Positions 47,501 to 61,085 of a stretch of DNA of 64,000 nucleotides are shown one piece after another. The notes beneath the pieces are model-generated. The model saw only the letters and a list, made by a program, of their open reading frames with translations, ran no database searches and was not told the origin of the DNA. A program made the position numbers and the translations under genes. The stretch spans positions 51,618,390 through 51,682,389 of the forward strand of contig NC_068576.1 of the NCBI RefSeq assembly GCF_025698545.1, given 5' to 3'. Each line of letters opens with the position of its first letter. Within the stretch, counting starts at the first letter, position 1. This DNA is from Gossypium raimondii (taxonomy: Eukaryota; Streptophyta; Magnoliopsida; Malvales; Malvaceae).

Positions 47501-49089
47501 CATTTTCATGCAAAAGTTCTCGAGCTACTCAATCACTGCAAACTATTTTAATTTATGAAACAAATTAAAAAAAGGTTTCTTCATTAGATGAAAACAAAGA
47601 GCGTCAAATATATAGGTGGAGGTGACAGGGTGGGTGCAGGGAGGGGTCACTATCCCCTTATTCAAAGAGCCCAATAAATCCGATGGCTGACACTCTCTCC
47701 ACTCGTCCACATCAACCCAACTTGATGTTGGTACGTGTTCAAAAGATGGTGGACAGGGAATGAATGAATGAATGAATGATAGTGTAATGATGATAAAATT
47801 ATTATTTTGACATTCTGCAGACTTCGTTTTCTGAATATATAACACTGGTGAGTGCTGCAGCTTTGATTTATGAATAATGGATGGAGGGATGAATTTTTAC
47901 TGGCTCTGACCCCTATAACCAAAACAAGAGTAAAAATGAACCCCACAGTACGGCCTCTCTTCCCAATACTGATGGCCCTGGTTTCATTTGTTTGAGTAGC
48001 TCAAGGCTTTTAGCCTCTGTCTCTGTCTATTGTTTTACTTGTTCCCACTGCTATTCCACTTTCTTCCTTTGCTTCTCTCTGTTTCTACTCCTCCCTCCTA
48101 AATCAGCAATTTGATTTTGATACATCATTTCTTTCTCTTCTTCAAATTAATAAAAACGTTTTAAAATTTTATTTAAACTCATGCCATGTGTGAATGAGTA
48201 TGTTCTATCTATTTTTCTTTGAGGGCATTGGGTACCGTCCTATATGCCATAGTAGGCCGAAGAGTGTGGCGCATATCTTGGTCAATGTCAAACTTATTAC
48301 CGTGCTACTCTCTCCCTATACGTATAGTTGAGGCCATTCAAGGTGCCGGGGGGCTTCAACTGTATATATTACGCATTTTCAGCAGCTGAACAAGAGGGAT
48401 TTAATGTTCTTTCAATTCATTAATATTCGAAATTAATCCTATTTCAATATATGTTCTTTTCTCCATCATGGGTTTGCTTGTTATAGACTTCCTCTAATTC
48501 ACTTTTAATAGCATTCATCACGACCTCAAATCCAAAGAGTAGTTAGCTAGTTAAATCTGAAGTAAAGCACCCAAATCTTGTTGAGGTTCAATATCTGAAA
48601 ATGATATAACCTCATTAATGGCTACCAAAACAAGGATTAATTCATCTTGAGGGTTTCTTAAATGTTCATATCGCCCTAATTAATTTCATTCCCATTTGAG
48701 CTTCAAGTTGTTAAAAGTCAACAATCATGGCTTAGTGCTTCATTACTGGATGGGTCGACGTTTGATAATTGAAGCATAGCATTGCCAATTCCCTTCATAA
48801 TTTCTTTGATTTGTCACCATCAAACTCATTCATTACAAAATAAAGTCTTCCAATTTGTCTTTTGCATTCAATTCTTCCAACTTTGCTAAACATTCTTTTT
48901 ACACGTAATTCCTTTTATCATTATAATATTAAAAGAGGAGAGATTAAATGACACTAAATGAAATCGTGTCACTTACATACTACACACCATACCACGATAA
49001 TTATAATATCTAATCACATAATATGACCCATGAAGTTAAACTTTTACTAGAGGAAAGGTTGTGGATTTATTGGGCAACCAAAAAAAGAA
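44566..49089. other. Intergenic DNA upstream of SKL2
   Basis: The SKL2 promoter should lie immediately right of 44565. The rest has no gene I can support. Noted: an AT-rich tract at 45400-46070 with repeated 'gtttaggtaccaactt'-like phrases, a TGCAGCAGCAGCTGCTGC-like triplet tract at about 46275, and a (GAAT)n run at 47758-47779. Minus-strand frames at 47543-47946 overlap one another and resemble nothing known. Confidence 0.45.
47758..47779. repeat. (GAAT)n microsatellite
   Basis: Five tandem GAAT tetranucleotides. Confidence 0.85.
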
Positions 49090-49425
49090 AATTATTTCAA
49101 GTTCTTGTATTTTTCATAAACTTATAATTTAGTCATTGTATTTTTATTTCTAGGAATTTAATTCTTCTACTTTTCAGATTTCAAAATTGAGTCCATTTAT
49201 AAACACTATAACCACATTTTGAAATAACAAAATACTCATTTGATAGCCATGTAACTAAAAAAATGAACATAAATTTAATAATATAATTTTAACCGTGTTA
49301 ATCGTTTCACCTGAATTTTGATATTTGAAAAGTAAAAGAACTAAATTTCTCTAAAAAAGGTATAATGACTAAATTCTAAATTTATAAAGAGTACAAGGAC
49401 TTATGTTATATTTTAACCAATTACA
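49090..49425. repeat. Foldback repeat family A, copy 2
   Basis: The left part 'gttcttgtatttttcataaa', 'cttataatttagtcattgta' is mirrored at the right by 'aatgactaaattctaaattt', 'ataaagagtacaaggactta', giving imperfect inverted termini of over 40 bp around about 240 bp of non-coding DNA. The left core matches 32465-32660 and 60840-60960. Confidence 0.65.
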
Positions 49426-49651
49426 AATGGGTGAAAGGTCAAAGTTAAAGAAAAGAAGTTATGATCCGGCCCTGATGCTCCAACAATTATTGAATTGGAA
49501 AGATGAAAAGCAAGTGTACAAACTAGAAAGCCTATTTACACACCATGATTAGTTTTCAAATAAACTTCTCAACTCTCTAAAATGAGGTCTACTACTCCAA
49601 TTTTATAGATATAAAAAAAGAGAGAGTTATTTATCCATTTATTCATTTCTT

Positions 49652-49955
49652 TTATCCTTTTAGTCCTTAAATCTATATTTTGTCAAATCACTCTAAAATA
49701 GATAAAAAATTAACGTTTATTAACTTTGTTGACATGACATAATCCTAGGTTACCACATGAATGTCACGTAGCAGTTAATTAATTTTAAAATTTTAAAATT
49801 CAAAAATATTTAAAAATATAAAAATTTAATCAACTGTTGATGTGGCATACATGTGGCAATTTACGATATGCCATGTCGACAAAATTTAAGAAACTTTTTT
49901 ATCTATTTTGGAGTAATTTGACAAACAATTCAAATTTAAGGAACAAATAAGATGA
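49652..49955. repeat. Foldback repeat family B, copy 1
   Basis: The left end 'tttgtcaaatcactctaaaa','tagataaaaaa' is the inverted match of the right end 'tttttatctattttggagta','atttgacaaac'. Between them lie paired 'gttgacatgacat' and 'atgccatgtcgac' blocks, so the whole element is close to a long inverted repeat. A second copy lies at 62815-63130. Confidence 0.65.
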
Positions 49956-52507
49956 AAAATTAAATAAAAACTAAAATAAAATTTTTTTATAAAATTGAAG
50001 GATCAAATAAATTATTATGCCTAGAAATAAATTTTTTGAAGAAATTAATGCAATTCCTTCTCCAATTCATAAAGTAACGCACCGACTAAATAAATATGGC
50101 CTGTTAATAGAACATATTGCTTATACATATATTTGGAAATTTAGCCATAATATTTATCTATTTTGTTAATTTGGTCCTTTTTCTTTTGTTGAGTTAAATT
50201 TAACTCTCAATTTTTAAAAAGTCAAATTTTGGCAATTAATATTTTACAAAAGAGTCAAATTGATTTTTAACGAAAATACGGGCTAAAATTATTAAATGTG
50301 CTTCATGTACTTTTTATTAACTTTTACATTTTTGATTTTTTATAATTTTAAAATTATTTGTTAGTATATGTGACAAATAGTACTATGACAACATTGAGTG
50401 CACGTGAACTGTCAAAAGGCTGAGTAAGAAAAATTGGAAAATTGAAATCCAACTTGAACCGATGTGTTTGTACAATTTATGGAATGCTAGTTTAAAAACC
50501 TCGATTATTCAAAGCCAAACCGAAACCTATTTTTATTTAATTTATTATTAATTTAATATTTTATGATATAAAAATAAATATTTTATGTTTAAAAATAGGA
50601 AAATATTTTATAAGTTCTTGAAAAATTATTGTATTTTAGAAATTATAATTTTTTGAAATTAAATAATATTTAAAAGCTATAAAACAAAGTTCATTTTATT
50701 ACAGATAAATTTAAAATTCTAAAACCAAAATTTAATATGAAAAACCTAAGATTGAATTGAGCTGAATTGAATTATAAAGGACAATTACAAAAATTAAAAA
50801 AATCCGATCGAACTGAACGAATATCATTCCTAGACTATGATGCGGATAACCAGGGTAACAATGTTTTAATTAATATTTTTTAAAAGATTAATGGCAAAAT
50901 TAATAAAAATGTAAATATTGAAGGAATAGGGGTTAAATAAAAATGAAGTGAGTGGCATGTGGGTGGGTTGCGAAAGAGTAAAGAGGCAAAAGTCAAGCTT
51001 CCTTCCCTGGACCTTGCACATTAAAGTAATAGTAATTTAGCTCACCATAATTTCCATTTAAAAGAAAGAGTGTAATGATGAAGGCAATAATTGCTAAAAA
51101 GCTACCATGCAGAGAGGAGTGTAATAAAACGGCAACGTGGCGGCACCACAATCATCATGTTTCTAATGAAGACAGCCGGCTCTTCCTTCGTTTCATTCTG
51201 TCCTGTCCACTTCAAAAGTTTGAAAACTCCCCGCCACTACCGTCACGCGCCTATGGTGAGTGAGTGAGTGGGGGGTCCATTTCTCTGGTTTATATATTGT
51301 CCCATATGACTTTGAAAAAGAAAGACCGACAAATTTCTTATTTTTAAGTAAAAATAATTTCCCACCAAATATTCACTTGTCCATGCAAAAGCAAAAGATA
51401 AAGCTAAATTCCATGCTACGCTGGTATTGGCCTGCATGCACACACACCCACTTTTTTCCTTTTGTTTTTACTTTGATCAAAATATCAAATCATTGTTCCT
51501 TTGTCCGAATTTATTTCTCAAAATCCCATATTTATTTGGTCAAAATATCATTTAAATTTGAGCATTATAGATAAATAACAGGAATTTTATCATTCGTTAA
51601 AATGTTTGGTCCAATTCAATTTCGTATACAATTGAAATCCACATGATTACAGAACACCAAAAAAAGGAAAAATCCCAACACGTACTTTAGTGAGGGTTGG
51701 TAAGAATGATTACTTGTTTGAGGTGGACAAATTTAGTAGTAATGATTAAGTAGATGACTTTGAAGTTAAGTTTGAATTAGAAAATGCTGGGGAATCCTAA
51801 TTACGATCCATATACAGACATTGTATGATCCAATTGTGTAGGATTTCTTTTTTCTTTACATAGCAGTAACATTAGAAGATAAATAGTCACATATATGTTT
51901 AACCATAGTGTTGATATAAGATTTCAGGTGGGAGGAAAGTGTTATATGGATGCAAAGGTGGTGGCTACAACTTTTATAGGCGCATTTTCATGATTAATCT
52001 TAAGCACAATACTAACACTTTTACCATGAGTTACGGACAATACTTTTTATCAAAGGAATCTATCGACTCTAAAATAGACGATACGTTGAAAATTGATATA
52101 TCATATGGATCCTTAATTCAAAATGGACAATATTCTCTTAGTCTTCTTGATTTTAAATAATTAGACCTTAACTAAATTTTTAAAAAAATTTAAAAAAAAA
52201 ACCGGATTGATAGGATGACTTGGGTTTACATGTTGTTGGCAAGAAAATGCATGAAATGATGTTTTATAGGTTGCACGGTTGAAAATTGATTAAATTCCTA
52301 ATAGCTTTTGAGTATTGCTTTGATTTTTTTGGCCATAACTTTATTTGATTCTTATGGGTTGTCTGGTTAAAGCGAAATCCCATTATATCACTTTCTTCTT
52401 GCTCAGTTTGATTTTAATTTTTCTGTTTTCTAGACTGCATTTAATACTTACTTTGATCTCTCTGCTCCATTAATATCTTCCTCACATGTATATGGCTTTG
52501 GGTGGTG

Positions 52508-52538
52508 TATATATGTATATGTATATGTATATGTATAT
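52508..52538. repeat. (TATATG)n microsatellite
   Basis: About five tandem hexamer units (TATATG/GTATAT). Confidence 0.85.
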
Positions 52539-52882
52539 TTCTTCTTAATCCTTATTAAAAATAAAATACATGTACATCACTTATTTCAATTCCCAATAAA
52601 ATAGGTGTCTCGTGTGACAATGGGGCCTGTAAGCTTTAAGCCAAACCTCCCTTTGTGTAAGACCTCAGCAAAGCAAATAAAAGTTGAAAAACAAAATAAA
52701 GGAAAATAAAGGAAAAGTTATTCCTTCTTTTATTCTCGTGGATTTTAACACCAACACCCTCTTCCCCACCCCTTTCTTTTATTTTATTTTATTTCCTTTT
52801 TCTTTCTTTTCATCTAATCACTTTATCTTCTCCCATATGTGCTAATGCTTAAAGTCTTCAAGTAACCTAATCAAAGCAACTC

Positions 52883-52886
<4 letters not shown>

Positions 52887-52913
<27 letters not shown>
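52887..52913. repeat. (GA)n microsatellite
   Basis: An uninterrupted AG dinucleotide run of about 27 bp. Confidence 0.9.
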
Positions 52914-52917
<4 letters not shown>

Positions 52918-54859
52918 CATTTCCCCCAAAGGTTTTATGAATTTTAACCCATTGCCTTCTAAAGAGAGTATGCAAGTTATCTCACAAAAGCCTAAAAGTT
53001 TATGGCTAAAGTGACATCCAAACCTAAGAAATGAGTTGGAATCATAAGAATTACTTGTTTATAATGTGTGAATCAGTGATTTGCTTCTGTCTGTGAACCG
53101 TCACGTAGCAAAGCTTTCCTCTTCGTCACGTACTTGTATATGGTTTTAGTAAGGAGTAATGGCTCCTATTGGACCATACATGTTTTTATTACTCAACCAT
53201 ATGTCTTGTGCAAGGCTTTACTTGTTTTAGGGATTGCCAAATGTTGAAGGAGATTAAAAGATTAATAGCATCATTCGTGGACCAATTGATGTGGGGTGGG
53301 GCGCATCGAGTTTGTCTTCTTTTGTTTTGTTTTCCAAAAAAGAGAAACCCTGAATTCCTCGCCACAAAATTAGCTTAATAAAGAAAGATTAGGGGTACTT
53401 TAGTCATTTCGGATGTTTGGAATTTGGGGTCCTTGATCCACGATTGTGACCAAACAACAAATATATATTGGACCCATTTTTGTGCTACCTGGTAATCATA
53501 ACTTGAGCCATGCAAATGCAAATTCAAATCGAAAATTATACAAGCCATCTATGTAAGCCAAAGGCATAAAATTTGGTGTTTATAGAAGGAAACATCTGAC
53601 TACAAAACAAATATTTGTGGTAGGAATCTTTATGTGTGCAGAAGACTACATGTTGCTGTTGTTGTCGTCTTAATTAAAACTCCCTATCCTTCTCTATATT
53701 TACTACTTTTTTTTCTTCAATCATTCTGTTTGATTTTTGTGTTTAAAGTTGTGTTGTGGGGTTCTTCACACCCTCCTGATTTCAATATTTTCGGCTTTTA
53801 GATTCCTTATTTTTTGCATAGCAATCCTTCAAAATTTTCCATCAAACACACACACAAAAAGAAACAACCTATAAGATTTTCCATTCTTCATGGAGATCAG
53901 ATGGAAGCTTAGAAAGACTAAATTTAAGAGGGGCTCATCATTCATATCATGTTGGATAAAAATTGATTTCTTTACTAAGTTTCTTTTTTTAACCTTTTGC
54001 TTTTGACTAGTACTTTTTATAACCTTTGATGGATATGTGATTTTTTGAGAAAGGGAATTGAAAGCTTTTACTTTTTAAACACTCTTTCTTTTTGTATTTT
54101 ACCCAAATTAATTTTAGTGTAATAATTATACCTTTATATACATATTTCCTACCTCATATTCTTCAAAGCTTTTTAGTATTCTTTTTATTTTTCCTCACAA
54201 AGTGTAAAGCATGTGACAATGCCTAGGAATTAAGAAAATGGAGAATAATTGAAAAACCCTTTGCTCAAAAAAGAAAATTCTAAAAAATAATATTTTATAG
54301 AATGTAAAGTGCTCCATTACAATTACCAAGGATCACTTCATAGCTTCAAAAGATAGTTAAAGGGTCACTCACTCACTCCCTCACTTTTCTCTCAATTTCC
54401 TTTTCTTCATCATCACGATCATCCTCCCTCTGTCTCAAAGTGCAAAACATACAAAATCAATTAGATTGATTATATTTACTTAGTAACATAATATGTTGAT
54501 TTGGATCTCTCACAGTCACAGACAGGCACAGTTGCAGCAGCAGCTTGATAGGAAGGACGTGTGCTTTTTTTCTTTCCTTTGTTTGCTTTTGGTTTTTGGG
54601 GTTAATTTTTTAACCACTCCCATTCTCTTCCTTTGTCGCTTTCTGTCTTTCTTGTCTCCTTCACTTTCTTTAGCTCTCTTTTCCTTTTCCTCTGAATATA
54701 TTTTTTTTTTCTGAAAGGGTACCTGATTCTCTTTCACCAGCTACTTCACTTCCCTCTTCAGATCAGAGATTATAATCATTTCAAAATGAGTAGTAGTACA
54801 CACACAAAGATGTAAAAAAAATATTCTTTTTTTTTGGTTATATAGATATTTCTTTTATA

Positions 54860-57800
54860 TCAATGTGGCAGTACCCCCAAGGTAAATTCCAAATTAGGCT
54901 TCTTAGGGCTTGTCCCTGATAGGCTTGATGAACTTCCATCTGATACTCTCTCATGGCTTAAGCACTTTGGATCCATATCCTTCTGTAACAATACAAAACA
55001 AAATGAAATAAAATAAAGATGAAAACCATGAAAACAAGACAAAGAAAAAGCAATAAATCAGTAGCTAGCCTAATACTATATATGTATGAGCATTCATTGA
55101 GCAGTCGCCACAAGGCAACTGTGTTTGAGTAACTGAGGTAATGGGATAATCAAAGGACACTTTGACTCTGGAATATATATATATACATATATTTATTTTT
55201 AGGGAAAGAGAAATTGAAAAAGGAAAGCTTTAGAGGTATAGGGTACAAAATTTTGAAAGCCTGCTACAGTCCCTCTCCTGTGTGCTACTCCCAAGACTTT
55301 ATCTCCATTATTGTTATCAGTCTTTAACGTTATATTTTATGACTGTTCTGCTGCATATTATCCATCTTTTAACCATACTCACTGATCCATAACCATAAAC
55401 CATGAATGTTTCAATGTGAAACCCAATGAGGTTGATGCATGGGTCAAGGGATTAGGTTTTGAGGTATAATACAAGTGCAGTGAGAGATTGGTGATGCACG
55501 GAGAAAGGATTCTCAGAGAATAGGGAAGAGCTTTTTTAGACATAATTAAATCACCTTTTCTCTTTTCTTTTTCTGCCAAAATTACTAAATAGCCCCACCT
55601 ACTAGACTTTGTAAATATCTGGATATTAGAAAAATGGGTTCAACATTTGAAAAGCATAGCATGTTGAAATTGTGCATGGCTCAATGAAGAAAGAAGAGCA
55701 AAAAAAGTTACTACTTACTACTACTATTATGCCTCTTTCTTACTACACCTTTTTTCTTGGGGGGTCTAAATTATTTGGTTCATTGCTAAAAATATAAATT
55801 TGCATCAGAATGGGGAAAAAAGTTGGAAACCAAAGGTTATTAAGAAAGAAAGGGTTCGAAATTAGTACCTGGAGAGATGGTACGTTTCCAGCAGAGTCCT
55901 TGGGTTTCCCATGCAACCAAGCTTCCCTGTTTAAAAATAAATAAATAAAGAGACAATGAGAGAATATTTCCTATCAGTGGGAAAGGAAACAATGAAGAAG
56001 AAAAAGCAAAGTGAGAAAAGAAAGTTATCTTTTACTGTCTTTGTTTATGTTATGTTAATAGTAGTATAGTTGCTCACACTTTACATTTTTATTTTATGCT
56101 GATTGAAATAAAAGTGAAGAACCCATGTGATTGCCCATTGCCCATAACCACACACAAATAAGGTTCAAAGTTGAATGTTTATAAATATAATTCTATAGCT
56201 TTAATACCAACAAGATTTCCACTAATGGGGCCATCTCAGAGTTTAGCTTTGACACTAAGTTTTCCATTTGTAGGCCCCATTTATTAGCCCTATATATGAG
56301 CCCACAAAATCCAAAGGAAAGAGATATCTTCATTTTTTTAGGATGGATTTGTCTTTCAGGATTCTCAACTCTTGGAATGTATAGAGGGGAGTGGGTGCTT
56401 TCCTTTTTACCATTACCCACACCAAAACAACAATTTGTAGTAGTAGTTGCATTACTATTATAATAAGTGTAACAATGCATTTTTTTCGAGATCCTTGCCG
56501 TAAATTACTCTCTGTCACGGAGTTTCAGCCTTTTATGGTAGTCCAAAACTCGACAGACAGAACAAAGTACCCAAGTCACTTCTTCTTTTTGTGATATCTT
56601 GCATGCAATGTAACAATGTTTGTTGTCTTTGCATGCATGTGATAGTGGAGAGGAAGAATATTAAGGGCTTCTTTTTATTTTGATTTTATTACATTTCTTA
56701 ATTCATCAACTAGAGAAACAAAAGATCCCTTGAAAATAGATAAGCTGTTTGTCTGTTCTTGTCAAACAAACGGACAAATCAAAACAAAACAATCTTGTCT
56801 TACTGTACGATTAACTTATATATGTTTTTAACCCTATATACGAGATATTAATGCAATACAAAACGACCGCAGAAAGGGAAACAAGATGATATAAACTAAA
56901 CTAAGCTTGAACTACATTAAGTGAAGTGTGAAATACTGTATATTAGGAAGGAGGGTAGAGAGGAGATACTAACCTTGATGAATTGCTCCAAAGGCCATGG
57001 TACTCCTTGTCTTGATAAGCATTTGATGATGATGATGATCTTCCCTGCTGAACTGACATCTCAGATCTCCTTGGGTTTTGAATGTCCATCATCAAATCTT
57101 CAGAAGTATCCCCAGATGATCCATTCTCAAATGCATCTGATTGTCCTGTTTAAATTAATTAAACAAAATTAAGTTTTATTTAAAACCCAAATTTATGAAA
57201 AGAAAAAGGGACCAGCTTTAGCTCTATTCTCGAGACCATTGGGAACAATGGACTCAAAAGCTGCTGAATATTGGTAGCTATTAAAACTACTTGGGAAGTG
57301 TTTCAGTGTCAATGGTTTGGTCATTGAACCAAGCCCAAAAATAGCAATCCACTTGTGCCTAAAATGGAACTGTATGGTTTCTCAAAGATTGATGGCACGA
57401 TGGAAGCAAGAGGCCAAGTGCAATTACAACGTGTATTGCGAGAGGAAATGGTGGGTTCGCTGATGCATTAGCATAGACTGCCTTAGATAATGCATATTGG
57501 TTGTATAAAAGTCAACATGATGAAGTAACATTGCATACTTACCAGAAGATGCAGCTGCTCTGTCTGTGGTCTTCACAGTTCGATACATCTGCGAGTAGGG
57601 GAAAAAAGGGACAATTAACTAGGAGTAAATAAGATTAATGCGTTAGGGTAGCTGAAGAGTAGGGTAATAAAATAAAACTTGATCACCATCATTTTTATCC
57701 CTTTTTGTAGGTTATATATAAAAAGGATAAATAAAGTAAAAATCAGAAAGTAGACCAATTATAAACGGTTCTCTAAGTGTAACACAGTGCATGCAAGTAC

Positions 57801-59352
57801 TTGCTGTAAAAAAGAAATGGGATATATGTATATATAACGAGGACGGGACTGGTGGGGGGTTCTCTCCCAAAGGCTTTAAATTCTTTTTTATATTATATGA
57901 AGTTTAATGTTACACTCTGACCAAAACAGAAGTTTAATTTTACATAGATAAAAAAATGTCTTCAAACTGAAAAAAAAAAAAAAAAATCCTGATTGGGTTC
58001 AACATCTTTGAAGACGAGAAATGTTAAACAGGAGGGTTTAACCGTGCTTAAGGAAGAGATTTACAAGAAATTTATGTAAGGAAGATATCATTGAGAAATG
58101 ATTGTGCTGTTGTACTTGAATTTGTTTATATTTACCTTTTTTTTTCTCTCTCTCTCTTTCTTTCAGCATTTCGAGAAAAAATAGTTTTTTTTTAAAGAGA
58201 AAAAAGGGAATAGTAATGGAACCGGGGTTGAGGAAGAAGTTATAGTAAGAAAAGGAGAAAGCCAAAGTTGCAGATAGCTTAAAAGTAAATAGTTGAAGAT
58301 TATAGGTTAGATGGAAAGCCTGCAAGTAGATGAAACCCTGGTGAGATTATATGGCAAACAAGGATGACAAATTTATTTTACCTGTAGATGGGATTTAACA
58401 TGTGCTAAGGTAAGATCTTTGACATCCATTAGCTCAAGAACTGACTTGGGTGTAGCTCCTAAAACCCCCACAAGAAGAAGAATACAGAATAAATATAAAA
58501 TGGGAGGACTATAATAGTTAATATAACTCATAACTCAATTAAAATAATACCCTTCCTTTTTCTCCCAAAGATGCTTGAAAATCAAACGAAGCAATGGTGA
58601 AAGAAAAGAAGGGCTGAAAAGTGAATAGTAGAAGAAGAAAAGAAGGATAAATAAAACATACTTTCGTGACCACCCAATAACTCCACAGCATGAACAAAGC
58701 GAGCATGGAGTGTAGTCGTCCACCGCATCCTTGGAGCTCTCATGCTTCGTTTGGCTGGAAACCTTGACATGAATCTCGATCTCATCAACCCTTGAGACTG
58801 AAAGGGGCTCAAGCTTGTGCTGCTGGTATTAATAGTATTACTAGCCAAAGAAGAAGGAGAGGAAGCTAAAGATGAATCCAAAGGTTGTTGAGCAAATGGA
58901 AAAGGCGGAGGAGGAGGGTTTTGGTAGACGGGAATTCCCCTTATGGGTCGCAAGAAGCCAAGCTCTTGCCCCAGCCCTTGTTGTTGTTGTTGCCGCTGCT
59001 GCTGGTGCTGATACAGTAGGGGATGTTGGAGATGCTTGTGATGGTAGGGGAAGTGGTTTTGGTTATAGGCGTGGAAAAGGTTACCATTGCAATTGGCGGT
59101 GCCGTTGTGGAGGAGTTGAAGGTGGTTGGAGTTGGACTCTGAAATCCTAGGATTGGACAAAGATAGGTCGATGCAGTTATCAGGTTTAGCCATTGAAGAT
59201 ATGGAGTTCCTTGAGTCCAGAGGTCTCTTCCAGAAACCCAAATCTATGTCTTCCTCCCTTGTCCTACATGTGGATGTAGGTTTGGGGTTTGGAGGGCTGA
59301 TCTGCAAGGATAAATCTGGGAATAGCTCCATCTTTTCTTTCTTAACACCCAA
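54860..59352 (-). CDS. KAN2: KANADI2-type GARP transcription factor
   Basis: Six minus-strand exons: 59352-58662, 58458-58382, 57588-57543, 57145-56974, 55926-55869 and 54982-54860. All introns are GT-AG, and the exons join to 388 aa, the usual KAN2 size. The conserved KAN2 opening MELFPDLSLQISPPN starts at 59331, so that ATG (381 aa) may be the real start and MGVKKEK an extension. Then come DLGFWKRPLDSR, a Gln-rich run (about residues 115-127), LRPIRGIPVYQNPPPPP, and the GARP Myb-like DNA-binding domain RAPRMRWTTTLHARFVHA through KSVLELMDVKDLTLAHVKSH to LQMYRTVKTTDRAAASSG. The C-terminus has the EAR-like repression motif LEFTLG, here followed by VLPH. In this family the protein specifies abaxial organ identity, acts in the nucleus and is mostly a repressor. 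All exons are intact. Confidence 0.96.
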
Positions 59353-60839
59353 ACAATCACTTCCACTCTCCTAATCACTCCTCCTACTCTTTCCCACTGT
59401 TTGTGGTTCAACAATAAGTATTAGGTCTTTCCTTTATATCTATGAAGTTGAAGAGAAGTGTTAATTGGGAGACATATCCTAGAAAGAGAGAGAGAGAGAG
59501 AGAGAGAAAGGGTTTGAAGTAAAATAGATTCAGGTGAAAAATCCTTGGGGTTTCTTCAGATTGGGTGTGGTGATCAATGGTGTAGAAGGAAAGGGGGGGG
59601 GGGGTAGTTGCAGGGATTGGAGATAGAAAGATAGAGAAGAAATGACAAGGTATGAAGTATGAAGTGAATGGTTGTTGAAAATGACACTTGATGAGGGGGG
59701 GGGGTTACCATACATACATTACACCAATTTTAATAAAATTTTCAAAGAAAATAATACTAAAAAGAAAGAGAAGAGAAAAGAGGCCTACTCCTAGTATTTC
59801 TCTACATCTTTCTTTCTTGCTTTTGTGGATGTGATGTTAAAAGGTTATTTAGGGTGAGAAAGGAAAACAACAAACAAATTAAAGAGAAAAAGTAGTAAAT
59901 ACGTTTTTGAGGGACTTTGATTGATTCCTTTTTACTGCTACTCTTTTCCTTTTTTTTTTCCTTTCTTCTTTTCTATCTTTTCCTTCCTTTTTTTCATAAG
60001 CAAAAGTAAGCCTATATTTTATATTTTATTATATTCATATACTGCAATTACCAATGGTGCAGGAGGGACAAAACTATACTACTAATTTTCCTTCTATATC
60101 TATTTCAATTCCACTCCAATTTTTATTAAACAGCTGCTAAATTGCAACACCCTCAAACCTATCTTACTCTAACCTCTCAATTTGCCCATCAACTCAATGA
60201 TTCATATCCTAACACCTTCCCTCCAAACCCGGAAATTATTTTATAGATCCTTCTTATCACATCATTTATGATTCATTTTAATTATTTATTAATAATTTAA
60301 TAATTTTTCCATGTCATTAGTACATAATATTAGTAATTTTTTAACTCTGAAGCTCGAATTCCGAACCTTAAATCTCAAGCCTCAAACTCTACACTCAAAA
60401 TTTAGGATTTAAGGTTTGAATTCATGATTCAAGGTTCATAGTTTGAGATTTAGGGTTTAAAGTTGGGGTCGGAGTTCAGGGTTTATAGTTCAAGGCAAAA
60501 AAATTACCAAAACTATGATTTAAAAAATTTACTAAAATATCATTAAATAATTAAAAAAGATTATGAATAATATGGTGAGAAAATCCATAAAATAATTCTT
60601 AAATTGAAAACATAAACAAACTTTTCTCCCATTAGTTTCATTCTATCAATTAAAAGTTTTTTAAGTATCTTTAAAACACAAGAACCTATCTGTTTCTTTC
60701 TAACTATTTTCAAAGTAGTCCAAAATTTAAGTATATTGAATTAATATTTCTTTAATACAATCCATCTAGATTAAATTTAGACAAAATTTAAAGGTAAGTT
60801 TACAAGTACAAATAATGTACAATCACAATTACGTTCTAG
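59353..60839. promoter_or_regulatory. KAN2 leader and upstream region
   Basis: The KAN2 5' leader should lie just right of 59352. It contains a (GA)n run (59485-59508), which on the gene strand is a CT-rich leader tract, and two G-runs (about 59595 and 59696). Farther right the sequence is AT-rich, with a repeated 'aggtttgaattca','gggtttaaagtt'-like phrase near 60370-60490. No open reading frame of interest. Confidence 0.5.
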
Positions 60840-61085
60840 GTTTCCATGCTCTTTGAATTTCGTTTTCTTATTTTTATTTTAAGAAATTTAGTTCCTTTAC
60901 TTTTCGGATTTAAAATACAAGTCCAATTGTTAATGCCGTTAAAATTTATTTATTTTAATATATCATACTATTGAATTTAATAGAAGAACTATAATGATGT
61001 TAACTGTTAGACTTGAATTTTGAGATATGAAAATACAAAGACTAAATTCAAAATGTATGAAGAGTACAAAGACTTAGAAAATACA
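60840..61085. repeat. Foldback repeat family A, copy 3 (diverged)
   Basis: Shares 'aagaaatttagttcctttac', 'tttaaaatacaagtccaatt' and, at the right, 'caaagactaaattcaaaatg', 'tatgaagagtacaaagactt' with the copy at 49090-49425. The left terminus is degraded. Confidence 0.55.

Larger units (their letters stand above)
49956..54859. other. Intergenic DNA left of KAN2
   Basis: No gene recognised. Microsatellites: (TATATG)n at about 52508-52538 and (GA)n at 52887-52913. Short frames such as 51075-51263 and 51939-52160 have no recognisable domain. The KAN2 3' UTR probably occupies part of 54400-54859. Confidence 0.45.

Noticed and set aside
47543..47946. Overlapping minus-strand frames of about 100 codons
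   Set aside because: They overlap each other in different frames, resemble no family and lack splice or start context.
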